Source: Ariolimax columbianus (lineage: Eukaryota > Mollusca > Gastropoda > Stylommatophora > Arionidae). Taken from it: DNA of 64,000 nt. The stretch lies in contig JAVGWX010000019.1 in NCBI GenBank assembly GCA_036924085.1, positions 10,011,572 to 10,075,571 of the forward strand, given 5' to 3'. A program made the position numbers and the translations under genes. The notes under the pieces were generated by a model. That model was not told where the DNA came from, searched no databases, and was given only the letters and a program-made list of their open reading frames with translations. Below, piece after piece: positions 1-10,941 of the stretch. The number at the start of each line of letters is the position of its first letter. Position 1 is the first letter of the stretch.

Positions 1-1930
1 ATTGTTGTTGTTGTTGTTGTTGTTGCTGTAATTGTTGTTGTTGTTGTTGTTGTTGTCGTTGCTGTAATTGTTGTTGTTGTCGTTGCTGTAATTGTTGTTG
101 TTGCTGTAATTGTTGTTGTTGTTGTAATTGTTGTTGTTGTTGTTGCTGTAATTGTTGTTGTTGCTGTAATTGTTGTTGTTGTTGTTGTTGCTGTAATTGT
201 TGTTGTTGTTGTTGCTGTAATTGTTGTTGTTGTTGTTGTTGTTGCTGTAATTGTTGTTGTTGTTGTTGCTGTAATTGTTGTTGTTGTTGTTGCTGTAATT
301 GTTGTTGTTGTTGTTGCTGTAATTGTTGTTGTTGTTGTTGCTGTAATTGTTGTTGTTGTTGTTGCTGTAATTGTTGTTGTTGTTGCTGTAATTGTTGTTG
401 TTGTTGTTGCTGTAATTGTTGTTGTTGTTGTTGCTGTAATTGTTGTTGTTGTTGCTGTAATTGTTGTTGTTGTTGTTGCTGTAATTGTTGTTGTTGTTGT
501 TGCTGTAATTGTTGTTGTTGCTGTAATTGTTGTTGTTGTTGCTGTAATTGTTGTTGTTGCTGTAATTGTTGTTGTTGTTGTTGCTGTAATTGTTGTTGTT
601 GTTGTTGTTGCTGTAATTGTTGTTGTTGTTGTTGTTGCTGTAATTGTTGTTGTTGTTGTTGTTGCTGTAATTGTTGTTGTTGTCGTTGCTGTAATTGTTG
701 TTGTTGTTGTTGCTGTAATTGTTGTTGTTGTTGTTGTTGCTGTAATTGTTGTTGTTGTTGTTGCTGTAATTGTTGTTGTTGCTGTAATTGTTGTTGTTGT
801 TGTTGCTGTAATTGTTGTTGTTGTTGTTGTTGCTGTAATTGTTGTTGTTGTTGTTGTTGCTGTAATTGTTGTTGTTGTTGTTGTTGCTGTAATTGTTGTT
901 GTTGTTGTTGCTGTAATTGTTGTTGTTGTTGTTGTTGTTGCTGTAATTGTTGTTGTTGTTGTTGTTGTTGTCGTTGCTGTAATTGTTGTTGTTGTCGTTG
1001 CTGTAATTGTTGTTGTTGCTGTAATTGTTGTTGTTGTTGTAATTGTTGTTGTTGTCGTTGCTGTAATTGTTGTTGTTGTTGTTGCTGTAATTGTTGTTGT
1101 TGTTGTTGTTGCTGTAATTGTTGTTGTTGTTGTTGCTGTAATTGTTGTTGTTGCTGTAATTGTTGTTGTTGTTGTTGCTGTAATTGTTGTTGTTGTTGTT
1201 GTTGCTGTAATTGTTGTTGTTGTTGTTGCTGTAATTGTTGTTGTTGTTGTTGCTGTAATTGTTGTTGTTGTTGTTGCTGTAATTGTTGTTGTTGTTGTTG
1301 TTGCTGTAATTGTTGTTGTTGTTGTTGCTGTAATTGTTGTTGTTGTTGTTGCTGTAATTGTTGTTGTTGTTGCTGTAATTGTTGTTGTTGTTGTTGTTGT
1401 TGCTGTAATTGTTGTTGTTGTTGTTGCTGTAATTGTTGTTGTTGTTGCTGTAATTGTTGTTGTTGTTGTTGCTGTAATTGTTGTTGTTGTTGTTGCTGTA
1501 ATTGTTGTTGTTGTTGTTGTTGCTGTAATTGTTGTTGTTGTTGCTGTAATTGTTGTTGTTGCTGTAATTGTTGTTGTTGTTGTTGCTGTAATTGTTGTTG
1601 TTGTTGTTGCTGTAATTGTTGTTGTTGTTGTTGCTGTAATTGTTGTTGTTGTTGTTGTTGCTGTAATTGTTGTTGTTGCTGTAATTGTTGTTGTTGTTGT
1701 TGCTGTAATTGTTGTTGTTGCTGTAATTGTTGTTGTTGTTGTTGTTACTGTAATTGCTGTTGCTGTTGTTGTTGTTACTGTAATTGCTGTTGCTGTTGTT
1801 GTTGTTACTGTAATTGCTGTTGCTGTTGTTGTTGTTACTGTAATTGCTGTTGCTGTTGTTGTTGTTGCTGTAATTGTTGTTGTTGTTGTTGTTGTTGCTG
1901 TAATTGTTGTTGTTGTTGTTGCACGCTACT
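1..1930. repeat. TTG-rich compound minisatellite
   Basis: The stretch is built from runs of three to nine TTG triplets, each closed by CTGTAA. Unit length varies mostly between 18 and 30 bp but stays a multiple of three, so only the frame that reads TAA is closed; the other frames stay open for long distances without a start codon. Positions 1741-1860 hold four copies of a more regular 30-bp variant (TTACTGTAATTGCTGTTGCTG core). The array runs off the left edge of the window. It probably grows by slippage within the TTG runs and by unequal exchange between units. I see no gene in it. Confidence 0.95.
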
Positions 1931-2139
1931 CCCAATGAGTTCATTTCAAATCTTGACGACGTTTCTAACATCCAAAAGCGTACCCGAGAAGGTGGACATG
2001 GATCCTCCTAGCTATAGTGCAATGCCATGTGCCTCAATAAGACCCCGTCCCCCGCCCTCCCAAGATGATCACTGTGTCGATACCCATCTTGTTGGACTAA
2101 CTGCCATGGCAGTATGCTTCCAGAAGCGAGAGATGTGGA

Positions 2140-2262
2140 AGATTTCACCTGATATGTTCGGCACGTGCGGGAAGCTACGACAGCCCGCCACTAAACGTCC
2201 TTTTCAGGGGGCACAAAAGAGTAATCTACTCACTGTGGGCATTCAACACTAGAACAACAACA
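2140..2262 (+). repeat. Dispersed repeat DR-1, copy 1
   Basis: This segment matches 61010-61190 on the same strand and the reverse complements of 9770-9955 and 48038-48270. Shared blocks are the GGAAGCTAC region, ACGTCCTTTTCAGGG and CACAAAAGAGTAA, ending in a CAA-rich tail. A common end with a CAA tail suggests a retroposed element, SINE or LINE 3' end. The 105-aa frame crossing it from 1935 has no recognisable domain and is not called as a gene. Confidence 0.75.
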
Positions 2263-2279
2263 GCAATAACCTTAATCTT

Positions 2280-3010
2280 CTTCTTCTTCTTCTTCTTCTT
2301 CGTACGCTGTCAGACGTCAACTTGAATTTGTTCGAAGAAAGCAGCTGTCATCCTGAGGCTGTCGATACTGCCATAGAGCTTGTCTAGTGTTGGCACTGGT
2401 GATGGCCACATGTGCTTTCTCTGGTCCTCGTATGTCGGGCAACTTTGCAGCAGATGTTCAGCGGTGCATTCGTCAGTGCCACCTATCTTCAGTTTATTGA
2501 ATAGATGGTACCTCAGTCTGTTGTGGCCTGTGCGGAGTCTGAAGACCACGACCTGCTCTCTTCTGTTCAACTGGTAATAGGCATAAATTTTTGTGTATCC
2601 AGTATGTTCTATTTCCCATTTGGCCATGTATCTGTCCCTAATAAACCTTTTGGACTCTTCGTAGGTCACACTAGAATCTGGTTGTGGTAATCTTGCACCT
2701 TCTTTTGCCAGTCTGTATGCCTCCTCGTTACCTTGAATGCTACAATGGGATGGAACCCACTGTACCACTACTCTTTTTGGTGCGGACTGCTAGCATAGTT
2801 GACAGAGTACTGTTTTTAAATCATTAAGTTATGTATTTTTCTGGCTTTTTAGTGCTGTAACCACGGACAGGGCATCTGTAAACATGACTATCTGGCTTTC
2901 ATTGCTTTCGCCTGTCAGCATTGGTTCTACTGCAGCCTTCAGTGCCTCTGCCTCCGCTCTGAAATTGCTCAACAACAACCTGATTTTGTTCCCACTTTTC
3001 GTTCGCACCT
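2280..3010 (-). pseudogene. LINE-R1 RNase H C-terminal fragment, broken
   Basis: An open stretch at 2310-2768 encodes 152 residues resembling the end of an I/Jockey-type non-LTR retrotransposon polyprotein. It shows the late RNase H segment (QWVPSHC, then GNEEAYRLAKEG), the RTGHNRLR motif and AEHLLQSCP. In the GNERADRLA-type consensus the Asp is catalytic; here Tyr stands there, and the CxC part of the zinc-binding motif is reduced. Further upstream on the minus strand, 2810-3000, FTDALSVVTAL and EAEALKAAVEP from earlier RNase H are readable, separated from the rest by stops and a disturbed stretch. The element ends in a GAA tract (TTC on the plus strand, 2278-2302) after GCGTACGAAG. It is a dead, 5'-truncated copy related to those at 18.2, 26.5 and 30.0 kb. 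Confidence 0.88.
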
Positions 3011-3214
3011 TGCTCAGTTAGGTTATGAATTTCATGGCTGCAAAAAAACCATCTCGCCATTCCACCTCATCAAAATTGGAGGTCTAGCACAATTGAGTCT
3101 CTCTAACACTTCGTCCCCCACAGCACTGTCGGATGTGGGACTTCCTTTACTCTGATCATTAATCAGATTCATACACAGCAGCACGCCCACACAGTGCAAA
3201 AAAGGTTACCAACC

Positions 3215-3300
3215 AGACAAGAGAGAGACAGAGACAGAGAGAGAGAGAGCGAGAGGAGAGTGAGAGAGAGAGAGAGAGCGAGAGGAGAGTGAGAGAGATA
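3215..3300. repeat. GA-rich microsatellite
   Basis: Interrupted GA repeat with GCGAGAGGAGAGTGAG duplications. The 81-aa Ser/Leu frame on the opposite strand is its translation and is not a gene. Confidence 0.85.
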
Positions 3301-4555
3301 GATCGCTGAAAACATACAAGAGCGCATAAATGAATAAGGAAAGTCCGACGATAATCAGACGTCCCCATGTGACCCCTCTGTGCCTGGTGACACGAACTGA
3401 ACAAATATTCCAGATTAGGATAATTAAGATTTCCGTTAACGGGTCCGCTTATCGCGGACCACCTTTGTCATTAAACGAAGTTCTACTTTCAATAGGAAAA
3501 TAACACACATAATATTATGTTGCGATACGTCTATTAGGAACTCTGATAAACGCATGTCCTGATATTGAAGCTGTTTAATACATTCTCTTTTAAAGGTAGT
3601 GTCCCAGTGCCAACAGTGGTAAGCTTACACATGACCCTTGCACTGCACTACAGACAGGAGGACTGCGGTCCACCTTCTCCTGTACGCCTCAGAATGTAGG
3701 AAGAGCCACTGTAACCCGTCATGCAGAGTTAAACCTTTAGCACGCTACATCGTTTTTTACGAAAAATGTGCATCTCGCTATGGTAGTCAACTTTCAAAAT
3801 TTGTAACTTTTCTGTTTGTTTGTCAATAAATATAATTTTCTTGTGTCTAGAGACACAATTGAATAAAGAACGCGTGGGTGTTATTGTTTTTGTTGTGTGT
3901 TTGTTAGTTTCTGAGTTATAGATAGATGAAGTTGAAATGTTTTGAAAATCTCAGAAAAATTTTGAATCGACGGCTAGGCCTAGTCCCTCCGATAGAAAAC
4001 CATGAAACCACAACAACGTATCGATACTGTGTTTACAATATCGACACAACTGTTAGTTCCCAATTCAAACGTAGTTCTTTCATCTAAACAAACAAAATAA
4101 ACAGATCTACACGATAAAGATCTTTTCCAACAACCTACTTCACCTTTCGTAAAAAGTCGGCTTGCTCCAAACGGCGTATACAAAATTAAAATTGTTCACA
4201 AGCCATTTGTAATCTAACATACGATATTTTAACCGGCAAAATATCGTGTATATGTGGATGACGTTTTCAGCAGTAACAAAATGGCTGTCGGGAGTGTCTC
4301 CGTTCAAAATTATTTTTTTCTCCGAACACCGTTTTTGTGTATGGAGCGTGAGTCTAGACATTCTGGACCAGTGCGCGCTATTAACTTAGCAAAACATCCG
4401 CATAGAAGACACACCTGCAAAGAATGAGATGCCAATGTCTTCATTGTTTAAGGTTTCAGTATTTGATCAATGTCCCATCGTCCACCTGGTTATAAACGTC
4501 CTTCACATCACCGGTCACAAGGGAAACCAATCGCTTTTCGGTCGTTTATATTTGT
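3301..4555. other. Unassigned intergenic stretch
   Basis: About 1.25 kb without a recognisable domain, array or dispersed repeat. Frames of 60-75 residues occur on both strands but none shows a domain. Base composition is ordinary and slightly AT-rich. Confidence 0.5.
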
Positions 4556-4559
4556 CAGA

Positions 4560-4790
4560 GTTGAACAACATTAAGTTATCAAAAATATGTTATCAACAAT
4601 AAGTTATCAACAATATGTCATCAGCAATAAATTATAAACAGTATATTACGCGCATCATGTTATCAACAATATTTTATCATCAATAAGTTTTCACCAATAA
4701 GTTATCAACAACATGTTATCAACAACATGTTTTCAACAAAATGTTATTAACAACATATTATCAACAATATGTTTTCAACAATATGAAGGA
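4560..4790 (+). repeat. 14-bp satellite, locus 1 (degenerate)
   Basis: Degenerate copies of a 14-bp unit (CAATATGTTATCAA). The same unit forms the array at 7630-8205. The left flank, TTTATATTTGTCAGAGTTGAA, resembles the left flank of locus 2 (TTTATTTGTCAGAGCTGAA), so the two loci share edge sequence as well as unit. Confidence 0.85.
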
Positions 4791-4849
4791 AACCAATTAG
4801 AAATCCGGAAAACGGACCACATGTTTCTCTGGCTGAAGCGTAGTGGAGA

Positions 4850-5795
4850 AGGTTGAAGGATGGGGATTGGCAGGGCGAGGGTTGAGTAATGGGGGTTGGC
4901 AGGGCGAGGGTTGAGTAATGGGGGTTGGTATGAGGAGGGTTGAGTAATGGGGGTTGACAGGGGGAGGGTTGAGTAATGGGGGTTGGCAGGGGGAGGGTTA
5001 AGTAATGGGGGTTGACAGGGGAGGGTTGAGTAATGGGGGTTGGCATGGGGAGGGTTGAGTAATGGGGGTTGGCATGGGGAGGGTTGAGTAATGGGGGTTG
5101 GCAGAGGGAGGGTTGAGTAATGGGGGTTGGCAGAGGGAGGGTTTGGTAATGGGGGTTGGCAGGGAGAGGGTTGAGTAATGGGGATTGGCATGGGGAGGGT
5201 TGAGTAGTGGGGGTTGACAGGGGGAGGGTTGAGTAATGGGGGTTGGTAGGGGGAGGGTTGAGTAATGGGGGTTGGTAGGGGGAGGGTTGAGTAATGGGGA
5301 TTGACAGGGGGAGGGTTGAGTAATGGGGGTTGGCAGGGGGAGGGTTAAGTAATGGGGGTTGACAGGGGAGGGTTGAGTAATGGGGGTTGGCATGGGGAGG
5401 GTTGAGTAATGGGGGTTGGCATGGGGAGGGTTGAGTAATGGGGGTTGGCAGAGGGAGGGTTGAGTAATGGGGGTTGGCAGAGGGAGGGTTTGGTAATGGG
5501 GGTTGGCAGGGAGAGGGTTGAGTAATGGGGATTGGCATGGGGGAGGGTTGAGTAATGGGGGTTGGTAGGGGGAGGGTTGAGTAATGGGGTTGGTAGGGGG
5601 AGGGTTGAGTTATGGGGGTTGGTAGGGGGAGGGTTGAGTAATGGGGATTGGCAGGGGGGGTTGAGTAATGGGAGTTGGCAGGGGGAGGGTTGATGGATGG
5701 AAGTTGGCAGGGGGAGGGTTGAGTAATGGGGGTTGGCATGGGGAGGGTTGAGTAATGGGGGTTGGCATGGGGAGGGTTGATGGATGGAAGTTTGG
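4850..5795. repeat. 30-bp G-rich minisatellite
   Basis: About 31 copies of a 30-bp unit containing GAGGGTTGAGTAATGGGGG. Each unit carries several runs of three to five guanines. The block near 4995-5200 is repeated near 5342-5545 with the same order of variant units (a GTTAAG unit, two GGCATGGGGAGG units, two GGCAGAGGG units, a TTTGGTAATG unit), which shows a multi-unit duplication inside the array. Pro-rich minus-strand frames of 330, 138 and 131 aa (NPHYSTLP and ITQPSP repeats) follow from the 30-bp period and are not called as genes. Confidence 0.95.
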
Positions 5796-5796
5796 A

Positions 5797-5965
5797 TTGG
5801 AAGGGGACGGTAGCCTTATGGTTAGAGCATGGCTGCCAAATCTAACTTGTCGGATTCATGAACAAACTAGATCGTACCTTAATGGAAAGTTAGTCCTAAA
5901 TTACAAACTAAAGTCGGATGCACTGGGCTGCATGTCGCAAAACTCAGATCTATGCGGCTTACTAA
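5797..5965 (+). mobile_element. Degenerate SINE-B relative
   Basis: The start, GGGGACGGTAGCCTTATGG, resembles the head of SINE-B, with a box-A-like TAGCCTTATGGTTAGAGCA and a weak box-B-like GGATTCATGAA. Downstream, AAGTCGGATGCACTGGGC matches the SINE-B body. The 3' part is not recognisable. It directly abuts the 30-bp array. Confidence 0.6.
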
Positions 5966-6179
5966 AAATATTTACAAAAAACCATTCCCCTCTCTCATTC
6001 TGGAAAAACCTTCCAAAAACGCAAACACATATCAATAGTTCCATTAATGAGAAAGAAAGAATTAGTCCGGTGCTCTTTAATATGCGTATCGTAAAAGTTA
6101 AATAAGTTACATATATTTATGGGACCGACAAACAAACGGTAGAAAGCAATGTACAATTACATACTATCATTTCAAGTTC

Positions 6180-6485
6180 GTTTAATGGCTTTTACGCAAG
6201 AAGTGGTTAAGTCGTCGGCCTCGTGATCAGGTGGTGTGTGTTCGACTCTGGACTCAACCGTCTTTTTCACGGGTGCTTGATGCGGTGTCCTCAGCATCTC
6301 GTAGTCGCCCCCTAGTCGCCTTGACCTTGACTTGCCATTTGGGTCGGGCGGCACGAGACGAGATAGTGAGGATAAAAAGAAGCGCAGTTAATCATAACTA
6401 AAAATAGCGCTAGTAAAATAAACTTTGCCATCATCGTCTACGATGGACGGCGGCCTTTGCCTTTGCTTTGCCTACCGGGACCCCA
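6180..6485 (+). mobile_element. SINE-C copy 1 (tRNA-derived)
   Basis: The head AGTGGTTAAGTCGTCGGCC with GTGTTCGACTCTGG 25 bp downstream has the spacing of Pol III boxes A and B. The body (CTCGTAGTCGCCCCCTAG, GGGCGGCACGAGACGAGA, AACTGCGCTT reversed, CATCATCGTC, GACGGCGGCC) matches the reverse complement of 45115-45400. Two copies of one order in opposite orientations support a real SINE family. A minus-strand 60-aa frame here is non-genic. Confidence 0.75.
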
Positions 6486-6960
6486 ACTGTAGTGGCAGTC
6501 CCATGCTCCTACTGTAGTGAAAAAGGGCATATGATAATTATTGAGACCCGTTTACACGCACAGTTAAATATTGCACCGTATATCCTATTTCTGGATGAAC
6601 TACAAATAATGGCCTTCCTTTGAATTAGTTATCAGACAGATCAGATAATTTGGTCTGGTCGCTAATGATCCTTGCTTAGCCATACAAAATAAAACAGATT
6701 TAATTTCTGAACAAATATCAATTTAATGCCCAACATAAAGAGCACCAGACGCAAGGATATTGTATTTGTCCTTTCATTGCTATCCGTCGGCACGTGTGTC
6801 CACCCATTTGTTTGTCTGTTCAACTTACACAATGATTCCCATGCTGTTTTTTTTCTCAGGGCCACACTTTCCAAATGAAATGTTACTTAAGCCCAATTGA
6901 CCCTTTTTCCTATACGAACTACTTACAAAAACTTAAAATCAACTCATCAATCGAAACCTT
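6486..6960. other. Unassigned stretch
   Basis: No array, domain or repeat match seen. A 70-aa minus-strand frame (6662-6874) has no recognisable domain. Confidence 0.4.
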
Positions 6961-7310
6961 TGGGATCACGATGCTGAGCAGCACATGAGCTGCAGTGGTC
7001 AGCGACCCATAGCTGACTGCTAGCGTCAGGACCAGCGAACCATAGCTGCCAAAACCCTTCTACACCCCCACGCGGTGATCCTGGATAACAGGCTGCAGCA
7101 GAGCAGACTGGCTAAGGAGAAGGGATCGAAGACGGAATGCTAACCTAGTACTAAAATGCTTGCTGAAGTCAGATGTGTTGGACCGAAAGGTGCAAATATT
7201 GCAGTCAAGCTGTTAACTACGACACAACGCATTCCGTTCTCTGGACTACATTCTGCTACTTAAGCCCTTTCAGGGTTTGGTAGCAGGAGATTGAGAACAA
7301 ATGAAGCCAA
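6961..7310 (+). mobile_element. SINE-A, near full-length
   Basis: Reads in family order: GATGCTGAGCAGC, CAGCGACCCATAGCTGACTG, TACACCCCCACGCGGTGATC, GACTGGCTAAGGAGAAGGGA, TCAGATGTGTTGGACCGAAA, GCATTCCGTTCTCTGGACTA, and the end GGAGATTGAGAACAAATGAAG. Other copies end in GAACGAACGAAGAAGAAG. The 5' part contains two imperfect copies of CAGCGAxCCATAGCTG about 33 bp apart, which matter for the array at 62.6 kb. No coding function is proposed. Confidence 0.85.
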
Positions 7311-7625
7311 GCCATTCGAAACGTTGATCGCCCGATGTCGAGCGAAGGACTTCAACAAATCTTCGCGTTCTGTGTTACATATGCCAGCTTAATCCATGTA
7401 TTCAATACCTCTTTGATGTTCGCCTCAAGCATTTCTCTTTTCACGGATCACAATCAAACGTGCATTTGTTTGGATTCGGCAAGGTAGTGCTCCTATGGGA
7501 ATAAACGCATTAAACATTTATGCTTAAGTCGGGTGCACTGGGCCTTGAGGCGTAAAAACATAGTACATAGCCCTCCGCTACAACGGGACACGTGAGAAAT
7601 ATATATATTTTTTCCGGTTGTTTTT
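7311..7625. other. Unassigned stretch with a SINE-B scrap
   Basis: At 7525-7565 a short run resembles the SINE-B body (AAGTCGGGTGCACTGGGCC then GAGGCG). The remainder shows no match. Confidence 0.4.
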
Positions 7626-7629
7626 ATTT

Positions 7630-8205
7630 GTCAGAGCTGAATAACAGTATGTTATCAAGAATATGTTACCAAGAATAAGTTATCAAGAATATTTTGTCAA
7701 TTATATGCTATCAACCATATGTTTCCAAAAATATGTTATCAACAATATGTTATCAACAATATTTTATCAACAATTGCTATCAACAATAAGTTATCAACCA
7801 TATGTTATCACCAATATGTTATGAACAATAGGTTCTCAACAATTTGTTATCAACAATATGTTATCAACTTCCTGCAATCAACAAAATATTCTCAACAATA
7901 TCTTATCAACAACATGTTGTTAACAGTAGGTTATCAACAATATGTTATCAACAATAGGTTATCAACAATAGGTTATCAACAATATGTCATCAACAATAGG
8001 TTATCAACAATATGTCATCAACAATATGTTATCAACAATATGTCATCAACAATATGTTATCAACAATATGTTATCAACAATATGTCATCAACAATATGTT
8101 ATCAACAATATGTCATCAACAATATGTTATCAACAATATGTCATCAACAATATGTTATCAACAGTATGTTATCAACAGTATGTTATCAACATTATGGATA
8201 GTGGT
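7630..8205 (+). repeat. 14-bp satellite, locus 2
   Basis: About 40 copies of the 14-bp unit CAATATGTTATCAA, with ATGTCATCAA and AGGTTATCAA variants. The right half is cleaner and alternates ATGTTATCAA and ATGTCATCAA units. Because 14 is not a multiple of three, three successive units are read in three frames, giving a 14-residue peptide repeat (NNMSSTICYQQYVI) and frames of 160, 74 and 67 aa. These are not called as genes. Confidence 0.93.
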
Positions 8206-8828
8206 TAATGTATAGTGGTACACCTCACCACCAAAACTTCCTTCTGTTATAATTCATGAAACGAACAGTGGCGCCCCGCTATTGAAAGTAAATAAATTAA
8301 AAATGCGTGCTGAATTCGGTAACTCTGAGATGCCAAGGTGTTTTGTTAATATGTCATCAATATGTTATATTACATCTGTGGTGTTATACCTTTACCATGT
8401 ACTGATATGATTAATTATGGTGTTGGAAGATGGTTCTTGTTATTTTGAGACCGTTCTCAGTACATACATTTATAATCGCTTCGTTGCTATTCCGCTCTAA
8501 TAGGTGTCATTGATCAACAATCCTAAGCAATATTTAATGATTATCTTTTATGCCGAGTTCGGCCATTACGATCTTCTAGTACGAGCAGATCCTCTTTCTA
8601 AATGACGTCTGAATGACACTTAAAGATTGTCGCTCTCATGGTGCCTCGCCTTGTATGATGGGTAGACTTATTCTTCTCTTCCACATTCGACAATTTGTAG
8701 GAATTTTAGCCTTTTACTCATATATTCTGTTTCTACAATTACCTTTGGTTTCCCTGGATGGAAAATACGTATACACCATGTTTCAATCTTTCTTTGTGTC
8801 TAAATTACTCTAAACCAGTATACAGTTT
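8206..8828. other. Unassigned stretch
   Basis: Just after the array a scrap near 8345 (TTAATATGTCATCAATATG) resembles the satellite. Nothing else is recognised. Confidence 0.4.
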
Positions 8829-8879
8829 TCAATTGATGCCGTTCATGCTCTTCCCCCCTATTTTTAGTCGCCCTAAAAT

Positions 8880-9300
8880 GTATAGTAAGTTAGTTTTATG
8901 TCCACTTGTTCCGTTGGGCGCCGTGGGAAGCTTAAGTCGTCTATCCTGCGTCAATTGCGTAGCGTCGGTAAATGCGAACCCGTGTCTCTGCACAATCACT
9001 CTATTGTCTATCCACCTGCCTCGCGGCCGTCCCCTTACCCTGTAGCCAGATCTACGAGCGTTGTAAGCCATTAGGGAAAATTGATGAGGGTGTATTCTCA
9101 TGAGATGACCAGACCAGCGTATTTTCTGTCTGGAAATGTATTCGACACAAGATGTTATGCCGACCGTACTTCGAATGTCGTCGTTCCGCATTCTGTGTCT
9201 TCTGGTAACAGCGATGACCTTCATGAGACACTTCATTTCACAAGTCGAAATTCTGCTCTCACGCGCCCTGGACAGAGGCCATGTTTGGCACTGGTAGCAC
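8880..9300 (-). pseudogene. LINE-T1 C-terminal fragment
   Basis: The 135-aa minus-strand frame (8829-9236) contains the region after the reverse transcriptase palm of a non-LTR element: RNDDIRSTVGITSCVEYISR, then QKIRWSGHLMRIHPHQ, AYNARRSGYRVRGRPRGRWI and a TDATQLTQDRR-like end. This order (NDDIR, IRWxGHLMR, RGRPRxRWID) is typical of LINE C-termini. No palm motifs are present, so it is a 5'-truncated remnant. Related sequence continues upstream to about 9300 in a disturbed frame. Confidence 0.82.
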
Positions 9301-9544
9301 AGTTGGCATAAATATACTGTTTATTACCTGTTGCTTTGTTGTCAAACTAATGCTCGGGTGTCTAAGCAGTGGGGACAGCTGATAAGTCACATCAGATGCT
9401 TTCTCACACCTAGTCTCAATTCCCCTGTCGATTCTGCCCTGCCGTTTTCCGAAGAAATATTGCCCAAATACTTAAAATGCTCTAAAATGTACGGTGCAAA
9501 GAAGGTTCAATACAATTTCATGTAAAATGAATACAAATGAAAAA

Positions 9545-9740
9545 GTCCGCAGGAAGTACACACGAGCACAAACAAAACGAAATCTATGTCAAGGCCACAA
9601 GGTCCCAGTCAGGAACAAAAACATATGCAACACAAACAAACAGCTAAACGAAAAAAGACTTCAATACGATACGCAAGAAGGCAGCCATATTAGCCTGAGA
9701 GGGGTCAAGAACACACAAAACACGACATGCCACTTAATAC
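9545..9740 (+). repeat. Dispersed repeat DR-4, copy 1 (weak)
   Basis: Shares an ordered set of blocks with 61865-62060: AACGAAAT, GGCCACAxGG, GGAACAAAAAC, GGCAGCCAT and TGCCACTTA. Similarity is low enough that a proper alignment could change the extent. Confidence 0.4.
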
Positions 9741-9769
9741 ATGGGTATCTAAAATGCATATCTCAGTTT

Positions 9770-9955
9770 TGTTTTGTTGTTGTTGTTGAATGTCCAAATG
9801 AGTAAGTTTACTCTTTTGTGTGGTCTGGAAAAAAACGTTAAGTTGCAGGTTGCAGTAGCTTTCCTCACATCCCGAGTGTGCTGATGAAGGCGGACCGGTC
9901 CTCCAAGGGGCTGTGCTATGATTGGCTTCATCTGTGTGTCGTTCACTACCACGGA
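9770..9955 (-). repeat. Dispersed repeat DR-1, copy 2
   Basis: Reverse complement of the DR-1 consensus: TTG tail first (9778-9788), then GTTGCAGTAGCTTTCCTCAC, ATCCCGAGTGTGCTGATGAA, GGTCCTCCAAGGGGCTGTGC and a TCATCTGTGTGTCGTTCACT end. Confidence 0.78.
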
Positions 9956-10689
9956 GATTATAAGGTTTAGCTATTTTTCACCAAGTCTACTAACATTTCA
10001 TGCTGCTATTTTAGTTGCGTGTGTATTTCGCTGAGAACATTTCCGCTTCGTTATTGTCTTGTAGCAATAAAACATAGCATGTCTGCCGGTTAGACTAGAT
10101 ACAGCGGGGGCATTGTCACTTCCCAACTTGGCTGTTATGGATAAACCCTAACTTTGCGCTGTTCCCATCTCCTACAACATGGACTGTTGTTTGTTAAAGG
10201 TTTATTTTTGGAGAGGATACGCCCTTTTCTACCTCAGACTTAGTCTTTTTTTAGCACGTATCAGGCAATACGTGAATGCGCGAGTATGTATGTAAATGTG
10301 TGCGAGTGTATGCGTGTGTGTACTGCAATGGAGTGCATCGATTATTGTGGGCCCGCTCTGTGAATTGTCTAAAACCTGCCAGGTCCACCCTGTAAGTGAC
10401 TTCAGGAGACATTATTGCTTGTATCTATATAATCATACACTTGATCGATTTCCGGGACCGGAAGTGACCATTTCTTCACCTCTTCTGTGGTTTTCAAGTG
10501 CACACCATTCACATGGTAACGTTAACCGTTGCTTTGGACGACTCCCAAATTCAGGGCGTCAGTTCAGATGTTTTCAGGGTTCCAGGCCAAATAACCACCA
10601 CCATACAAGACTAAGGGGGACTCCACTCGGTCTTGTTCCACTGTTTCTCTTGAAACATACGAATGTGTTTCTGTAGAATGCACGCTACA
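9956..10689. other. Unassigned stretch
   Basis: Contains a short GTGTGCGAGTGTATGCGTGT tract at about 10298-10320. The 126-aa plus-strand frame (10296-10676) starts in this tract and shows no domain. Confidence 0.4.
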
Positions 10690-10874
10690 GTGCATATATA
10701 TATTATTATTATATATGATATTATATATTATTATATTATATATTATTATATATTATATTGTATATTATATTATATATTATAATAATATATAATATAATAT
10801 TATATATTATATTATATATTATTATAATATATATATTATTATTATATATTATTATTATATATTATACTATATAT

Positions 10875-10935
<61 letters not shown>
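10690..10935. repeat. AT-rich, (TC)n and (TA)n microsatellites
   Basis: TATTATATA-type repeats (10697-10875), a (CT)n run (10876-10899) and a (TA)n run (10899-10933). It directly abuts the 3' end of the adjacent minus-strand SINE-B copy. Confidence 0.92.

Positions 10936-10941
<6 letters not shown>

Noticed and set aside
2090..2130. Similarity of CTGCCATGGCAGTATGCTTC CAGAAG to text near 48235 on the same strand
   Set aside because: The adjoining DR-1 copies are in opposite orientations, and the match is short and gapped, so it is probably coincidence.
4747..5739. 330-aa Pro-rich frame as an extensin- or collagen-like protein
   Set aside because: Period is exactly that of the G-rich minisatellite, nothing recognisable lies outside it, and no signal peptide or other domain is present.
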